This document shows, piece by piece, positions 33,932-43,199 of a stretch of 64,000 nucleotides of DNA. Where the stretch lies: NCBI GenBank assembly GCA_016839055.1, contig JAEKNX010000015.1, positions 1 through 64,000 of the forward strand. The letters run 5' to 3'. Position 1 is the stretch's first letter. Every line of letters starts with the position of its first letter. The DNA comes from Spirochaetales bacterium. Its GTDB lineage: Bacteria; Spirochaetota; Spirochaetia; UBA9216. Position numbers and translations under genes: made by a program. The notes beneath the pieces are model-generated. The model worked only from the letters and a program-made list of their open reading frames with translations. It ran no database searches and had not been told where the DNA came from.

Positions 33932-35433
33932 AAGTAACAAAGGCATGGCTTTTGGATATGAACGGTAAATGCTATGAGGCCGAAACCCTTAAAGAGGGAG
34001 AGACTCTGAGCGTGTATATAACGCCCAGCGAAGGCCTAAAAGCCAGGCGGATGTGCGTTGAGTTTGATATTGATATTAGAGAAAAAAGAGTTTTAGCTCA
34101 TGGATTTCAGTCATGGACCGAGAGTTTTGTGGCGGATAAAAACTCATGTATTAAACCGCTTAACTTCCTTGCCTCCTCACTTTTAAAAATGGATAGTTAC
34201 GGTGATTATCATTTTTATAGATCCAAGGGGAAGAGAGGGACTATCCATTCACACGAATACCTCAGAGTCTTTGATGGGCCGGAATGTGATGAGAATGAAA
34301 TCTTTTTCGCCGGGAATCTGCGTCCTGAGCATTCCTATGGAATATTTGAAGTGGACTTTATTGGTAACAAGGTCACATATTTCACCGATCTCGAAGGGCT
34401 TGAACTGGAGGCGAATGTCGATTTCACCGGAATTGACCTATACCTAGGGACAAAAGCCGAAATGTATTTTGACTACCGGAAGCTTTCATGCGGAAATCTG
34501 AAAAGATTAACCGGTTGGACGAGCTGGTATAATTATTACACAAAAATAAGTGAGAAGATCCTCTTTGATAATCTTGATAATCTTGCCGAGAAAAAGGTGA
34601 AAATCGATGTTTTTCAGATAGATGATGGGTTTCAGAAGGCTGTAGGCGACTGGCTGGAGATTAATGATAAATTTCCGAACGGAATGAAGGCTATTGCGGA
34701 TAAGGTTAAAGAAAAGAATATGAAGCCCGGGCTCTGGCTTGCGCCTTTCTCCTGTGAAAAGACCTCGAATATTTACAAAAATCACCGCGAGATGCTTATC
34801 AGGGACGACAGAGACAGGCCGATTGTTGTCGGATTTAATCCGGGCTGGAGTTACTTCTTTTATGGACTCAATATCTATAATTCCGGAACCCGTGATTATC
34901 TGAAAGAGGTTTTCAGCACAGTTGTTAATGATTGGGGCTATGATTTTTTAAAACTTGATTTTCTGTATTCAGCGGCAATCAGGCCCTATCCCGGAAAAAC
35001 CCGGGCCATGGTCATGCATGATGCGCTCTCGTATCTCAATGAAATCCGCGGCGACGCCCAGATGCTCGGCTGCGGCTGCCCTATAGGCGTGGCCGCGGGG
35101 ATGATGGAATATATGCGAATAGGCGCCGATGTAGCGCCCTATTGGGAAGACAAGCTGCTGAAAACGCTCTCCTACAGGGAACGCGTATCGACAGCTGGCA
35201 GTCTTGTGAGTACCAGGAACCGCTTCTTTCTGAACAAGAGAGCATTCATGAATGATCCGGATGTCTTCATCCTCCGTAATACAAGTGAGATAAAGATGAC
35301 AGCCCAGCAGAAAAAAGAACTGTATGATTGCAATATGAAATACAGCGGTATGATCTTCTTCTCAGATGATGTTAGCAGTTATGATAAGGATACTCTGAAG
35401 CTGGTGAAAACCGGATTTGCAGGGGTTAAATAA
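33928..35433 (+). CDS. GH36 alpha-galactosidase
   Basis: A 501-residue clan-D glycoside hydrolase. The barrel motifs are visible: GWTSWYNYY, FQIDDGFQKAVGDW, KPGLWLAPF, the nucleophile Asp in FLKLDFLYSA (about 343) and the acid/base Asp in RIGADVAPYW (about 402). It releases galactose from alpha-galactosides. It is shorter than the large GH36 enzymes and has no signal peptide, so it acts in the cytoplasm on sugar imported by the adjacent GPH symporter. Confidence 0.93.
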   Translation: MKVTKAWLLDMNGKCYEAETLKEGETLSVYITPSEGLKARRMCVEFDIDIREKRVLAHGFQSWTESFVADKNSCIKPLNFLASSLLKMDSYGDYHFYRSKGKRGTIHSHEYLRVFDGPECDENEIFFAGNLRPEHSYGIFEVDFIGNKVTYFTDLEGLELEANVDFTGIDLYLGTKAEMYFDYRKLSCGNLKRLTGWTSWYNYYTKISEKILFDNLDNLAEKKVKIDVFQIDDGFQKAVGDWLEINDKFPNGMKAIADKVKEKNMKPGLWLAPFSCEKTSNIYKNHREMLIRDDRDRPIVVGFNPGWSYFFYGLNIYNSGTRDYLKEVFSTVVNDWGYDFLKLDFLYSAAIRPYPGKTRAMVMHDALSYLNEIRGDAQMLGCGCPIGVAAGMMEYMRIGADVAPYWEDKLLKTLSYRERVSTAGSLVSTRNRFFLNKRAFMNDPDVFILRNTSEIKMTAQQKKELYDCNMKYSGMIFFSDDVSSYDKDTLKLVKTGFAGVK

Positions 35434-35447
35434 AAAGCAGCTAAATA

Positions 35448-35521
35448 AAAGGGTATACAGGATAAATACTTTAAGATTTAATTGGGGCTTAAATCCTCCT
35501 GCTATACCCTTATAATTTTTA
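35448..35521 (+). terminator. Terminator after the galactoside operon
   Basis: AAGGGTATACAGGA pairs with TCCTGCTATACCCTT (one bulge) around an inner TTTAAG/CTTAAA stem, followed by TATAATTTTTATTTT. Confidence 0.65.
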
Positions 35522-35564
35522 TTTTCATATTGAAGAAATCATAGAGCTGGTGCATATTCAATGA

Positions 35565-36857
35565 ATGGACACAGCCATGAAAAAGAGCAACAAACAGAGT
35601 CTTACTATAATTCTGTTAAATATTACTTTTAATAATAACATTCCACGCATCCATTTCTATTTTAACGGAAAGAAGCAAGATGCCATTCTTGGAAACCCTG
35701 AGGTTTTAAGCGGTAATCTGATTCCCGGAACAGAGCTGACAATTAATCTTTTTAAGCCCCGGCTTGAAAATGAGGTAATGTCTGTTGCAGAGCTGGTAGT
35801 AAATGAAGCTGATTTTCTACCTGATGAGCTCTGCGATATGATAGCCAGTCAGCCTCCGGTACTATCAACATTCTTCGGCCTCATATCCACTCCGGTAAAT
35901 GAGATGGGCAGATACTACATGCTCCGTGATCACAACGCCGATGGTCTTTTATTCTGTACTGGAATCTACTACCTGAGAAAGGGAAGGGCACGCTGCCTTG
36001 GCTTTGACGGGCAATGGGCGTTCAGGTATAACATTGTTGAGAATTTCTTCTATGCGTCCACACGGCCCAAAAGCGAAATAAAAAAATGGAAACATCCGAG
36101 CCTGCGCCTTTCAGAGATCGATGAAGAAGTATCGATTAAGAATATGAACAGGAAGTTCAGAAACAACGCGTCAGGCTGGCATAGGTATAACTTTTTTTTC
36201 ACAGACGACTGGTCGCTTGAGTTTTACTTGAGGCAGGCCCGCCTCGGCTTTATTGCGATAACGCATTCGATTAACGGGAAGAGGATGCTGACTCCTCAGC
36301 TTCAGCGCGAGTATGCGGTACTTGACTGGGACAGGCTTATAATAGACAAGGGCGTTAGAAAGATTCTACGCAGCGGCAGAATAAAAGAAGAGGGCATTCA
36401 CCTCCGCATAAATTCCAACCCGGACGGCGTTTTGGAGCAGTTACGCGGGGCCTGGAAGAAGACCTGGATTACTGCTGAGTATTCTGCACTTATTCAGCAG
36501 CTGACAGAAAACCTCAAGATTAAAAGAAATAAAAACTTCAGAATCTGGGGCGTAACCCTTACCGCCGGAACTGAGAACAAAATAATAGCCGGCGAACTTG
36601 GTTACTCAATAGGCAGAACATACACAAGCCTGTCAGGATTCTTTCATCGCTCAGACAGGAAATACAATAATTTCGGTAAACTGCAGATGGTAATGCTTGC
36701 CGAGGTTCTGATGAAGGCTGGCCTAGCCTTCTGGAACCTCGGGCAGCCCTATATGGAATATAAGCTCAAACTCGGCGCCGAGGTTGTTCCGAGGGGGCTT
36801 TTTCTAAAAAGGTGGGACAAGGCAGCCCGGGGACGGACTCCCGACTTAAGCAGGTGA
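35565..36857 (+). CDS. Leucyl/phenylalanyl-tRNA-protein transferase (Aat)-like protein
   Basis: A 430-residue protein. The C-terminal half follows the GNAT-like fold of L/F-tRNA transferases: GVLEQLRGAWKKTWIT, AGELGYSIGRTYTSLSGFF, LAEVLMKAGLAFWNLGQ, LGAEVVPRGLFLKRW. The middle has Aat-like ADGLLFCTGIYYLRKGRAR and a WHRYNFFFTDD insertion. Aat adds Leu or Phe to N-terminal Arg/Lys proteins for ClpS-ClpAP degradation and is normally about 230 residues. This one has an extra N-terminal domain of about 120 residues. Starts at 35565 or 35577 are both possible; neither has a strong ribosome-binding site. Confidence 0.7.
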   Translation: MDTAMKKSNKQSLTIILLNITFNNNIPRIHFYFNGKKQDAILGNPEVLSGNLIPGTELTINLFKPRLENEVMSVAELVVNEADFLPDELCDMIASQPPVLSTFFGLISTPVNEMGRYYMLRDHNADGLLFCTGIYYLRKGRARCLGFDGQWAFRYNIVENFFYASTRPKSEIKKWKHPSLRLSEIDEEVSIKNMNRKFRNNASGWHRYNFFFTDDWSLEFYLRQARLGFIAITHSINGKRMLTPQLQREYAVLDWDRLIIDKGVRKILRSGRIKEEGIHLRINSNPDGVLEQLRGAWKKTWITAEYSALIQQLTENLKIKRNKNFRIWGVTLTAGTENKIIAGELGYSIGRTYTSLSGFFHRSDRKYNNFGKLQMVMLAEVLMKAGLAFWNLGQPYMEYKLKLGAEVVPRGLFLKRWDKAARGRTPDLSR

Positions 36858-36893
36858 GAAATGTATATTAAAATTATTATTGGCAGAGGCGCT

Positions 36894-38099
36894 TTACTGA
36901 TTCTGAATATTCCATTTGAACAGCTTTTTAAACAGCGGTGAGGTCTTAACCAATGCTGTTTTCGAAAATTTCCTGTTGTCCTCCGGCAGGAACTCATGAT
37001 CAATGAGGCCAAATTGTGCGCAAAAATACTTGAGAACAAGCTTGCTGTATATGTTTCCTGTTATGCTCATGCTTGTTTCATCGTCGCCAAAAAAATTCTT
37101 CAGCAGCGCATCATAGAAGTACTTGAATATTTCGTTTTCATCCTCTCTGCCGTTTCCCTTGTTTTTAAGCAGGTAGAGTGAGAACAGCACCGAATCCTGA
37201 AATATTTGAAACGGATCGGTATTTTCATAGCTGATTAGAAAATCCCAATCAAGTTCTTCTGTATAAAATACAAGAAGCTCAAGGTATATCTTCGTCCACA
37301 ACTTATCAAGATATTGTTTAATTCCTTTATTAGTGAATCTGCAGGTAGTCTTTCCGAAAGTCATATAGCCTGATTCGGCAAGCAGCATTGCAATGACATG
37401 AAGGCCCTCATAATCATCAGCCCTGTTAATCCGGACTCTACTGCTGTCAAGACCCGTAACCCGTTCCCAATATTTTTTGCAGAAATCCGGCTTCAGCCTT
37501 CCGGTTGAGGTGAGCTTCAGTGATCCGGATCTTTCAGCTGACTCAATAAACTCATCAAAGAAGGCTTTTACCCGTTTAATAATTGGAGTTTCTATTATAT
37601 CCTCTTCCGTAATCTCTGTGTTGAGCTTAATAATCTCCTCATTATCGCTAATGCTGAGAGTGAGAAGATTATGCACTTGCGCCGGACTAAGGCCGAGAAA
37701 CTCCTTCAGTTTTCTGTTGTTTTGGGTTTCGACTTCGGCTCCGAAAAATTTATTAAGATCGCCAATTGATTCAAAGTTACGGCCTTCCGCCTTCGCATTA
37801 ATACCGCTCATAAGGTCTGTCGCCGGATTGGCGCGCCCGAGAAACTCCATCAACGACGGGATATGCGCATCATCAGGCAGGTTTTCACAGTAATTAGTAT
37901 AGCGGGCAAGATCTTCATCTAATTCTGCCACTGAGCTGAAACCACCCATGGCCGCCATTGCATCAGAATCAATTCCGCTTCTGTCACCCTCGCCCTGCCG
38001 GGAACTCGGCGGAAAGGGGATGATGTTTGAGCTGAGACAGCAATGTTTGTATTTTTTCCCGCTGCCGCATGGGCAGGGATCGTTTCTACCTGTTTTCAT
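36894..38099 (-). CDS. SEC-C motif protein of unknown function
   Basis: About 401 residues. The N-terminal zinc motif NDPCPCGSGKKYKHCC is at 6-21, followed by a mostly helical body. The frame is open another 43 codons upstream, but MKTGRNDPCPCGSG at 38099 is the standard N-terminus for such proteins. SEC-C motifs bind zinc and contact SecB or ribosomes in SecA. Here the partner is unknown. The 3' end faces the Aat-like gene. Confidence 0.85.
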   Translation of the reverse strand: MKTGRNDPCPCGSGKKYKHCCLSSNIIPFPPSSRQGEGDRSGIDSDAMAAMGGFSSVAELDEDLARYTNYCENLPDDAHIPSLMEFLGRANPATDLMSGINAKAEGRNFESIGDLNKFFGAEVETQNNRKLKEFLGLSPAQVHNLLTLSISDNEEIIKLNTEITEEDIIETPIIKRVKAFFDEFIESAERSGSLKLTSTGRLKPDFCKKYWERVTGLDSSRVRINRADDYEGLHVIAMLLAESGYMTFGKTTCRFTNKGIKQYLDKLWTKIYLELLVFYTEELDWDFLISYENTDPFQIFQDSVLFSLYLLKNKGNGREDENEIFKYFYDALLKNFFGDDETSMSITGNIYSKLVLKYFCAQFGLIDHEFLPEDNRKFSKTALVKTSPLFKKLFKWNIQNQ

Positions 38100-38286
38100 G
38101 GTGATAATATATACTTCCAATAAATAATAATAAAGTGAACGGATAAATATTTTAGCAGCGGATACTGTTTTTTTAAAATGCAGAGAGCTTGTCGCTTGGA
38201 TTTTTTTTGTTTTCACCGAAAACTTCAAATGCGCTGTTTTATAAGCTTAAAAAGGCTGGGCCTATGCCGGCGCGGAGGTTTGAGGC

Positions 38287-38317
38287 CGCACCGAACAGAT
38301 TTAACCTGTTCGGTGCG
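38287..38317. terminator. Hairpin after the sugar ABC operon
   Basis: CGCACCGAACAG-ATTTAAC-CTGTTCGGTGCG is a perfect 12-bp stem 16 bases past the last permease gene on the minus strand. The stem is very stable but has no T-run. Confidence 0.55.
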
Positions 38318-38332
38318 CGGATCCTGAAAATA

Positions 38333-39352
38333 TCATGCAGCCTTATTTTTAATGGTGAACTTTTTATTCTCACTGAAATAATTTAATACCATTATTAGAA
38401 TCAGAACTCCACCCCAAATTAATGAGATGTAATAGCTGCTTATGTGAGGAAATCTATTAATACCTGTTTCAAGCATTCGAAGAAGAATTATTGCAAGAAT
38501 TACTCCGCTTATTTTCCCTTTGCCGCCTAGCGGATTAACCCCGCCTAAAACAACTATTAGAACACATTGGAGTGTATAAACTGAGCCGTAGTCAGCTCTG
38601 GCAGAATTATAGTTTGCCAGCATTATCATTCCGCCGAGGCCAGCACATATACCTGATAGCATGTAGGTTTTAATTAGAAGCTTGTCGGTTTTAAGTCCGC
38701 TATACTTTGCCGCTTTGAGGTTTGATCCAAGCATATAGATCTTGGTGCCGAATACAGTCTTTGAAAGAATAAACCAGATAACTACTGCCATTATAATAAA
38801 TATTAATAATTGAACAGGAAAGATTCCTCCGATTTTGTTATTTATCAATTGAGAATATGTTCTGGAAAATTTGCTGACAGCATTTCCGTTAGTGAGAGCC
38901 ATACAGACACCGCGGAATAATTCGCCGGCGCCCATTGTCGCGAGAATTGCAGGTATCTTAACTTTACTTACAAGAAGTCCGTTAAATAATCCTGCGGCAG
39001 CTCCGATTACTATGGCCAGAACAAAAACCAGTGGAATTGCATATGGCGGAAGACTACCGTTTTCACTGGTAAGAGCTAAAAGTAGAAAAGCATTAAGTAT
39101 AGCTGTCATATTTGCTATACCAACAATAGAAAGATCTATTCCGCCGGTAATCATGCACAGCATAATACCAAGTGCCATTAAACCGAATTCAGGGAACTGC
39201 GCCGCCATAGTCTGAAAATTTAGCAAGCTGTAAAATTTGTTGAATTTTGTCAGTGCAATAAACAGCATCCATACAATAATCATCACTATAAGACGCTTAA
39301 TATGTTGATCTTTTTTAAAGTAAGAACCAATGTTTTTAAAATTAGTTTTCAT
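38333..39352 (-). CDS. Sugar ABC transporter permease (RbsC-like) 2
   Basis: A 339-residue inner-membrane permease of the BPD_transp_2 family. It has MLCMITGGIDLSIVGIANMTA, GLFNGLLVSKVKIPAILATMGAGELFRGV and the conserved LGGVNPLGGKGKISG loop that contacts the ATPase. It forms the translocation channel with the permease encoded just upstream, whose gene it overlaps by 11 bases. Confidence 0.95.
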   Translation of the reverse strand: MKTNFKNIGSYFKKDQHIKRLIVMIIVWMLFIALTKFNKFYSLLNFQTMAAQFPEFGLMALGIMLCMITGGIDLSIVGIANMTAILNAFLLLALTSENGSLPPYAIPLVFVLAIVIGAAAGLFNGLLVSKVKIPAILATMGAGELFRGVCMALTNGNAVSKFSRTYSQLINNKIGGIFPVQLLIFIIMAVVIWFILSKTVFGTKIYMLGSNLKAAKYSGLKTDKLLIKTYMLSGICAGLGGMIMLANYNSARADYGSVYTLQCVLIVVLGGVNPLGGKGKISGVILAIILLRMLETGINRFPHISSYYISLIWGGVLILIMVLNYFSENKKFTIKNKAA

Positions 39353-40394
39353 TAACGACCTCCCTTCTGCTCAGTAGTTTTTCACGCTGAGAGTGGGAAC
39401 TCCGCATCATCTGATAAGCGCTCACACTTGTTCCCAGAATTATCAGGGCTCCGGTAAAAACACTCTTGAATGATGTTGGAACTCCAATGAGAATGAGAGA
39501 ATTTTCGACTATTACTATCAGCAGGGTCCCTAGAACACATCCGAACAGGGTTCCGCGGCCTCCGGTTATCAAAGTTCCGCCAAGAACAACACCCGCTATT
39601 ATATTCATTTCCATGCCAAGCATATTGGTCGGATGACATTGCTGCATCATACAGGTTCTTATTACGCCGGCTAAACTGGCAATCATGCCGACCATTACAT
39701 AAAGCATGAACTTCGTACGCTTAACTCTGAATCCGGCCCTTATTGCGCTGACTTCACTTCCGCCGATTCCATATATTCCACGGCCGAACATGGTGAAACG
39801 GAGCATGAAAAATACCGCTACGGCGACCAAAATGAAGGCTATAAATGAAGTAGGCATTCTGCTTGTCAGGCCGGATATAGAATTAGTAGCAGTAAATAAA
39901 GAACTTTTTCCGAACTCCTGCATACCAATGGGAATAACAGTCAGCTGCTTGGAATTCAGTGCCCCCTGCATTACTCCTTTAAATACGCTGGACGAGCCCA
40001 GGGTAACAATCAGAGCGGGAAGATTTAGAATACTTATAAATAATCCGTTAAACGCACCAAGTACAGCTCCTATCAGCAGAGCTATGAGTATAGGAATCAG
40101 TATTCCGCCTTGGTAATCCATAACTAAGAGCAGTTTTGTTGTAGCATAGGCACTTAAAGAGGCCAGGGCAGGAAAAGATACATCGATACCGCCGGAAAGC
40201 AGCACAAGAAACGCACCTATGGCAAAAAGGCCCGGCACAACCAGAGCAGAGCTGATATCTACAAGGTTGTTAGGGGAAAAGAACTGCCCGGATCTGATTT
40301 CAATCAAGACACAAAGAGCCAGCAATACCAAAAAAACATAAGGTTCATTACGCCGGAATATTCGTTTTATTGTAAATGGCAATGATGTTTGCAC
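39342..40394 (-). CDS. Sugar ABC transporter permease (RbsC-like) 1
   Basis: A 350-residue permease of the same family with LVLLSGGIDVSFPALASLSAY, GAFNGLFISILNLPALIVTLGSSSVFKGV and LGGTLITGGRGTLFG. Two different permeases imply a heterodimeric channel, as in rhamnose or AI-2 systems. It lies 13 bases after the ATPase gene. Confidence 0.95.
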   Translation of the reverse strand: MQTSLPFTIKRIFRRNEPYVFLVLLALCVLIEIRSGQFFSPNNLVDISSALVVPGLFAIGAFLVLLSGGIDVSFPALASLSAYATTKLLLVMDYQGGILIPILIALLIGAVLGAFNGLFISILNLPALIVTLGSSSVFKGVMQGALNSKQLTVIPIGMQEFGKSSLFTATNSISGLTSRMPTSFIAFILVAVAVFFMLRFTMFGRGIYGIGGSEVSAIRAGFRVKRTKFMLYVMVGMIASLAGVIRTCMMQQCHPTNMLGMEMNIIAGVVLGGTLITGGRGTLFGCVLGTLLIVIVENSLILIGVPTSFKSVFTGALIILGTSVSAYQMMRSSHSQREKLLSRREVVNEN

Positions 40395-40407
40395 AACCTT
40401 CTCCTTT

Positions 40408-41892
40408 TTACATCATATATGAAAGTATTGCCTGCTCATCGGATGTTTTTGCATCCAGATCTGAGACAATCTTTCCTGATTTCATGACTAATACTCTGGA
40501 ACAGTTTTCCAGAATCTCCGGCAGATCATCAGAGATGATTATTACCCCTAATCCCTTGTTTGCAAGATTTTGCAGGATCTCATGGATATCGTGTTTTGAA
40601 CCTATATCAACACCAACGGTCGGGCCGTTAAGGATTAAAATATCAAGATTACACGCCAACCATTTCGCAAGGGCAATTCTCTGCTGGTTTCCGCCGGACA
40701 GGGTCTGGCATTCATTATTTGGATCTGGTGTAGCTATGGAAAGTTCTTCCACCCAAAGCTTTATTTCTTTTTCTCTTTTCTCATTATCCAGTATTCCGGC
40801 TTTCCCGGTAAACTTATCTATCACTGAAATTATAATATTGTCCGCTATACTCTGTGAAAGAAATAATCCCTCAGTTAATCGATCTTCCGGGACATAGCCG
40901 ATTTTATTTTCTATTGCTGCCTGCGGAGAGTCAATTTTTACAACCTTTCCATTCAGTTCAAAGGTTCCGGAATCAATTTTATTCATACCAAACATGGAAA
41001 GAGCTAGCTCAGAACGCCCGGAGTCCAGAAGACCGGTAATTCCAAGTATTTCTCCTTTAAAAAGGCTGAACGAGATGTCTTCAAGTTTTCCGCTAAGGCT
41101 GATATCTTTCGCTTCAAAAATAGGTTTCTTACTAATTTCAGCGGGAATAAAATGCTTTGCTTCAAATTCCCTGCCTGTCATATGATAACTGAATTGATCA
41201 GTATTAAGACTGCTGGTTTCGCCTTCGGCTACTTTTTCACCGTTTCTGAGAATTGTAAAATTCTCTGATATCTCAAAAACTTCGTTTAATTTGTGAGATA
41301 CAAAAAGTATTGCAATACCTTGATCTTTTAATTTTAAAATAATCTTAAAAAGCTGCTGAACCTCTCTCTTCGTCAGAGCCGTTGTGGGTTCATCCATGAT
41401 AATAAGTCTGGTATTAAACATTAATGCCCTGGAAATTGCTATCATCTGTTTTTCAGCAACAGTCAATGAGCCGACGTCAAGATCAAGATCAATTGAAAAG
41501 TTAATCTTGGAAAGGGATTCTTCAGCGATTTTCCGCATCCTCTTCCAGTTAACGAACCGTTTATTGTCGGCTAATTCACTATTGAGTGCAAGATTTTCCA
41601 TTACAGAGAGGTTGGGGAAGACTGAAAAATCCTGATATATAACCTGTATGCCGTTATTTATCGCTTCAATTGGGGTGATTTTATTGTAAGTTCTACCACT
41701 GAATTCAATATGACCTGAAGTCGGCGCATAGACACCGGAAATTACTTTTATTAAAGTAGATTTACCGCTGCCGTTTTCTCCGGCAAGGCAGTGTATTTCC
41801 CCCGGCTTTAAAGAAAACGAAACACCCTTTAAAGCCTGAACCCCGGCAAATGATTTATAAATATCTACGGTCTTGAGTAAGCTCTCCACCAT
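40408..41892 (-). CDS. Sugar ABC transporter ATPase (RbsA-like, two NBDs)
   Basis: A 494-residue tandem ATPase. NBD1 has Walker A GENGSGKSTLIK, signature LTVAEKQMIAISRAL and Walker B LIIMDEPT. NBD2 has a degenerate P-loop (GLLDSGRSEL), signature LSGGNQQRIALAKWL and LDILILNGPTVGVDIG. Asn replaces Asp/Glu in the second Walker B, as is common in RbsA relatives. It powers import through the two permeases. Confidence 0.96.
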   Translation of the reverse strand: MVESLLKTVDIYKSFAGVQALKGVSFSLKPGEIHCLAGENGSGKSTLIKVISGVYAPTSGHIEFSGRTYNKITPIEAINNGIQVIYQDFSVFPNLSVMENLALNSELADNKRFVNWKRMRKIAEESLSKINFSIDLDLDVGSLTVAEKQMIAISRALMFNTRLIIMDEPTTALTKREVQQLFKIILKLKDQGIAILFVSHKLNEVFEISENFTILRNGEKVAEGETSSLNTDQFSYHMTGREFEAKHFIPAEISKKPIFEAKDISLSGKLEDISFSLFKGEILGITGLLDSGRSELALSMFGMNKIDSGTFELNGKVVKIDSPQAAIENKIGYVPEDRLTEGLFLSQSIADNIIISVIDKFTGKAGILDNEKREKEIKLWVEELSIATPDPNNECQTLSGGNQQRIALAKWLACNLDILILNGPTVGVDIGSKHDIHEILQNLANKGLGVIIISDDLPEILENCSRVLVMKSGKIVSDLDAKTSDEQAILSYMM

Positions 41893-41977
41893 AAAAACCT
41901 CCAGATGATAAAATGAATATAGAAGACTGCCCTGTTGCCTTAAAAAGGCAACAGGGCAGCAATAAGATTAGATGAAA

Positions 41978-42983
41978 TTAGAAGCCGAAATCGTATACAT
42001 TATCTGCATTTATTACTATCCAGCCTTCACCTTCAAGTACAGTTTTGGAGCCGGGTTTGAACTTCATGTTTGTATAGCCGTCAACACCTATGTCAACAGT
42101 TCCGGAGACTTCTGCGCCTTCAAGAACTTTGACTGCGAGTGCAACCATAGCTTTTCCGGCAAGTGCGGGATCCCACAAAGTAAGTGATTTAACAACTCCA
42201 CTTTCAAGAAGTGCTGCATTATCAAGAGGCATTCCTGTTCCTGATGTAAAAGCTTTTCCAGTGAGACCAAGCTCTTCGATTGCTCTTGCAACGCCCGGAG
42301 CATCATAACTTGATGTGCCCATTATGCCCTTAAGACTAGAATATTTCTTAAACAGCTCTTTAGCAGCATTATATGCAACATCACCATTATCATTAGATTC
42401 TACTCTGACCTTCTCCTGAAGAAGAGTCATTTTTGGGTATGCAGTTTTCTGGTGTGCAACACCTGCATCAGCCCACTCGTTGTGTGAACCGTTTGTGAGG
42501 GATGCTACCATAGTAGTATAAACACCTTCACCGCCCATTGCTTCAGCAAGGTTGTCCATAATAAATGCACCGTAACCTGCGTTACTGAATGCTTCAATGT
42601 CATAATCAACATTTTCCAGATCAGCACCTTCATGGGTAATTACTACAATGCCGGCTGTTCTTGCCTGGGCAAGAACAGGTTCGATTGATTCTAAATCAAC
42701 AGGAACAACACAGAGAGCGTCTACTCCCTGAGCGATGAGGTCCTGAATCAGTTTTGCCTGAAGGGTAGCATCGATTTCTGCAGTACCTTTCTGGTATACA
42801 TTCAGACCAGTTTCTTTAGCATATTCCTCGACCCCAACATTCATTCTTACGAACCAGGGATTTGAAGAGTCTTTGGGTACAACAACAATTTCGTATCCAT
42901 CAGAACCTTCAGATTGTCCTCCAGCAAAGATCATTGGAACTACTAATAAAGCAAGTAATACAATCAGTATGCTTTTTTTTCAT
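41978..42983 (-). pseudogene. Sugar ABC binding protein with out-of-frame signal peptide
   Basis: A periplasmic-binding protein of the LsrB/RbsB class (YEIVVVPKDSSNPWFVRM, LIQDLIAQGVDALCVVP, GTSSYDAPGVARAIEELG, ALLESGVVKSLTLWDP). The mature part is open from 42934. The real start is ATG 42983 behind AGGAGG, encoding MKKSILIVLLALLVVPMIFA, but only if the A-tract at 42973-42980 has seven A's; the sequence has eight. Either a slippage-prone tract, transcriptional slippage, or a base error is involved. The rest of the operon is intact. Confidence 0.85.
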
Positions 42984-43044
42984 AATCATTCCTCCTATAT
43001 GTTTTCATGATTTTAACTTGGGTATAGTCAGAAGTCAACGAAAA

Positions 43045-43064
43045 ATAAATTATTTTAGTTTATT
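43045..43064. promoter_or_regulatory. LacI operator candidate, transporter side
   Basis: ATAAATTATTTTAGTTTATT is an imperfect palindrome about 60 bases upstream of the binding-protein start. It shares AAATTATTTTAGTTT with the site at 43127-43152. Confidence 0.5.
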
Positions 43065-43126
43065 ACTTTATATCCAATTATTTTCAGTTTTTATGGCTAA
43101 TTAAAGCGATATATAATGATTTTCCT

Positions 43127-43152
43127 AAAAAACTAAATTATTTTAGTTTTTT
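43127..43152. promoter_or_regulatory. LacI operator candidate, regulator side
   Basis: AAAAAACTAAA-TTAT-TTTAGTTTTTT is a perfect 11-bp inverted repeat just before the lacI promoter. With the copy 85 bases away it suits looping or double occupancy by the divergent LacI protein. Confidence 0.6.
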
Positions 43153-43164
43153 AATTTAATTCAT

Positions 43165-43193
43165 TTGACAATTTATTCTTACCATTTTATTCT
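43165..43193 (+). promoter_or_regulatory. Promoter of lacI, leaderless geometry
   Basis: TTGACA (43165-43170), 17 bases, TATTCT (43188-43193). Transcription would start about 43199-43201, on or next to the A of the lacI ATG (43200). Confidence 0.6.
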
Positions 43194-43199
43194 GTTGCT

